Below are positions 6,120-7,431 of a stretch of 7,431 nt of DNA, in pieces. Made by a program: the position numbers and the translations under genes. Source of the stretch: CAWVWF01 sp963933885 (lineage in GTDB: Bacteria; Bacteroidota; Bacteroidia; Flavobacteriales_C; GCA-002722245); contig CAWVWF010000173.1 in the NCBI GenBank assembly GCA_963933885.1, forward strand, positions 1-7,431. Reading direction: 5' to 3'. Position 1 is the first letter of the stretch; the number at the start of each line of letters is the position of its first letter. The notes under the pieces are model-generated. The model ran no database searches and was not told the origin of the DNA. It saw nothing but the letters and a program-made list of their open reading frames with translations.

Positions 6120-6863
6120 ATGGCAGGAGAAGTAAGCAAAGCTATCGATCCAAAAGAATTATGGGGCGGAGGTCGTTCACCTTTTAGTTTAAGTTATGGG
6201 AAAATGATGATGTGGTTTTTCCTCATCTCTGATGCATTAACATTTGGTGCGTTTTTAGTTTCTCTAGGATGGTTCCGTTATACAAGTGATGCGTGGCCTA
6301 TATCAGACCAAGTGTTTTTTCACATTCCATTTATACATTCAGCAACACCAGATGAAGGATTTCCTTTATTATATGTTGCTTTCATGACATTTATATTAAT
6401 TGTATCCTCTGTTACTATGGTGTTAGCTGTTGAAGCTGGACATAGAAATGATAAGAAGACTGTAATTAAGTATATGGTTTTGACTGTTATTGGAGGTTTA
6501 ATTTTCTTAGGTTCTCAAGTTTGGGAATGGGCAGGAGTTATAGCTGGTCCTGATGGATTATTCGGGACATATGATGATACAAGAATTGGAGGTAACTATT
6601 TAGGTGGTTGGGAAACAGTGAATAACGTATTAGTTCCTATTGTAGGACCTGATCAATATGCTCAGTTCTTCTACTGTGTAACTGGTTTCCATGGTTTACA
6701 TGTATTCTCTGGAGTTATTATAAACATCATTATTTTAATCAATGTTATAGGTGGAACTTATGAAAGAAGAGGTCACTATGAAATGGTTGAAAAAGGAGGT
6801 TTATATTGGCACTTTGTAGATTTAGTTTGGGTGTTTGTATTTACATTCTTCTACCTACTATAG
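6120..6863 (+). CDS. ctaE: Cytochrome c oxidase subunit III, second of two
   Basis: This is the more typical subunit III of the pair, 247 aa with five predicted membrane helices (about 28-50, 82-104, 117-140, 180-203, 229-247). KMMMWFFLISDALTFGAF (28-45) is the first-helix signature; Asp38 occupies the place of the Glu that reacts with DCCD in mitochondrial subunit III. FFYCVTGFHGLHVFSG (183-198) and YWHFVDLVWVFVF (229-241) are the other family signatures. A Gly- and Asp-rich loop (141-179) joins helices three and four on the predicted periplasmic side. No Shine-Dalgarno sequence precedes the ATG, as is normal here. It lies inside the ctaB-cox operon and is followed after 43 nt, with no visible terminator, by the subunit IV gene. 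The symbol is by family and could equally be coxC or cox3. Confidence 0.93.
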   Translation: MAGEVSKAIDPKELWGGGRSPFSLSYGKMMMWFFLISDALTFGAFLVSLGWFRYTSDAWPISDQVFFHIPFIHSATPDEGFPLLYVAFMTFILIVSSVTMVLAVEAGHRNDKKTVIKYMVLTVIGGLIFLGSQVWEWAGVIAGPDGLFGTYDDTRIGGNYLGGWETVNNVLVPIVGPDQYAQFFYCVTGFHGLHVFSGVIINIIILINVIGGTYERRGHYEMVEKGGLYWHFVDLVWVFVFTFFYLL

Positions 6864-6906
6864 GTTTAACGTATTATAATAATTTTTAATAAAAATATAC
6901 ACTATC

Positions 6907-7284
6907 ATGGAAAGAGATGATATCATAGAATATTCTTTAGGTGCTCAGCATTCTGAAGAAGAAGGAAAGAAAATAAGAAAAAATATTTGGAAGGTAACTT
7001 ATATTCTTTCGGCTATTACTTTTGTTGAAGTTTTAGTTGGTGTTCTTTGGAGTAAGTCTGTAGTTGGTGATGGTGATTTATGGGCGTCAATCAAGATTGG
7101 TTACCTTATTCTTACGGTTATAAAAGCTAGATATATTGTTTTAGAATTCATGCACTTAGGTCATGAAAGAAAAAGTTTTAGGTCTACAATTTTATACCCT
7201 TATTTGTTTTTAATTTTATACCTTATATTTATCGCTCTTAATGAAGCTACAGCTGTTTCTGAAGTTAATTTCCCGATAAATTAA
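6907..7284 (+). CDS. Prokaryotic cytochrome c oxidase subunit IV
   Basis: This small accessory membrane subunit of the caa3/aa3 oxidase is likely an assembly or stability factor with no redox centre. The protein is 125 aa with an acidic-then-basic cytoplasmic tail (1-28) and three membrane helices (about 29-49, 60-81, 94-112). The family signature lies between helices two and three: KARYIVLEFMHLGHERKSF (73-91), with the invariant-looking FMHL. Its length and three-helix plan fit the prokaryotic subunit IV family, known as COX4_pro. Position after subunit III is the usual order in Bacteroidota. A short 12-nt gap leads to the next gene, so co-transcription is likely. Confidence 0.9.
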   Translation: MERDDIIEYSLGAQHSEEEGKKIRKNIWKVTYILSAITFVEVLVGVLWSKSVVGDGDLWASIKIGYLILTVIKARYIVLEFMHLGHERKSFRSTILYPYLFLILYLIFIALNEATAVSEVNFPIN

Positions 7285-7296
7285 TAGACAATAAAA

Positions 7297-7431
7297 ATGG
7301 GAGAACAAGCATTATCTACTCCTAAAAAGAAAATACTTTACGTAGGTTTATTTATAGCGCCATTTCTTCTTGCGATGGCGCTTATTTTTATGGCAAAAGG
7401 TTTAGGAACTTTGCCTATAATGAGTGAAGAT
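7297..7431 (+). CDS. N-terminus of a membrane-anchored protein, probably Sco-type copper chaperone (cut off by the window edge)
   Basis: Only 45 residues are visible, open to the window end. They show a short Lys-rich cytoplasmic tail (PKKK, 9-12), one hydrophobic helix (about 13-33) and then GLGTLPIMSED. A single N-terminal anchor followed by LP and a short linker is how Bacteroidota SCO1/SenC proteins begin; these deliver copper to the CuA centre of oxidase subunit II through a periplasmic thioredoxin fold with CxxxC. That domain is outside the window, so the call rests on the anchor and on the gene order, in which sco normally follows subunit IV. The ATG at 7297 has an A-rich upstream and no Shine-Dalgarno sequence. 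DUF420-type membrane proteins, also found nearby in such operons, are a less likely alternative. Confidence 0.6.
   Translation, partial: MGEQALSTPKKKILYVGLFIAPFLLAMALIFMAKGLGTLPIMSED

Noticed and set aside
5921..6139. 72-codon minus-strand frame across the junction of the two subunit III genes
   Set aside because: It is antisense to the conserved YWHF region and has no motif of its own.
6864..6906. T-rich gap between the second subunit III gene and subunit IV as a possible terminator
   Set aside because: No GC-paired stem is present, only A/T runs, and the genes belong to one conserved operon.

Overview
This is an AT-rich window from a member of the Bacteroidota, most likely a Flavobacteriales bacterium (Crocinitomicaceae-like is a guess). 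Three things point there: the gene order ctaB - cox3 - cox3 - cox4 - sco, starts with no Shine-Dalgarno sequence, and an exact Bacteroidota promoter (TTG, 22-nt spacer, TATCTTTG) just before ctaB.

Layout. Positions 1-905 on the minus strand hold the first 301 codons of hemW, a radical-SAM family heme chaperone; its C-terminus lies outside the window. A short divergent intergenic region (906-994) follows. Two plus-strand genes then overlap by ATGA: a large exported leucine-rich-repeat protein (892 aa) and a small, lysine-rich exported protein (227 aa) whose ends resemble a degenerate CAP/SCP fold. From 4343 a second transcription unit begins: ctaB (heme O synthase), two different cytochrome c oxidase subunit III genes, a prokaryotic subunit IV gene, and the first 45 codons of a membrane-anchored protein that is probably a Sco-type copper chaperone.

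How the genes fit together. CtaB makes heme O, the precursor of heme A for the oxidase. The subunit III and IV genes supply accessory membrane subunits of an aa3/caa3-type oxidase, whose catalytic subunits I and II are not in the window. Sco would help build the CuA site. HemW is also a heme-handling protein, so the window is framed by heme and oxidase functions. The LRR/CAP-like pair between them is the accessory part and the least explained.

No mobile element, CRISPR array, RNA gene or toxin/defence module is visible. The best candidate for something little described is the LRR/CAP-like pair. The tandem subunit III genes, one lacking the usual membrane carboxylate and carrying a large periplasmic loop, are also of interest.
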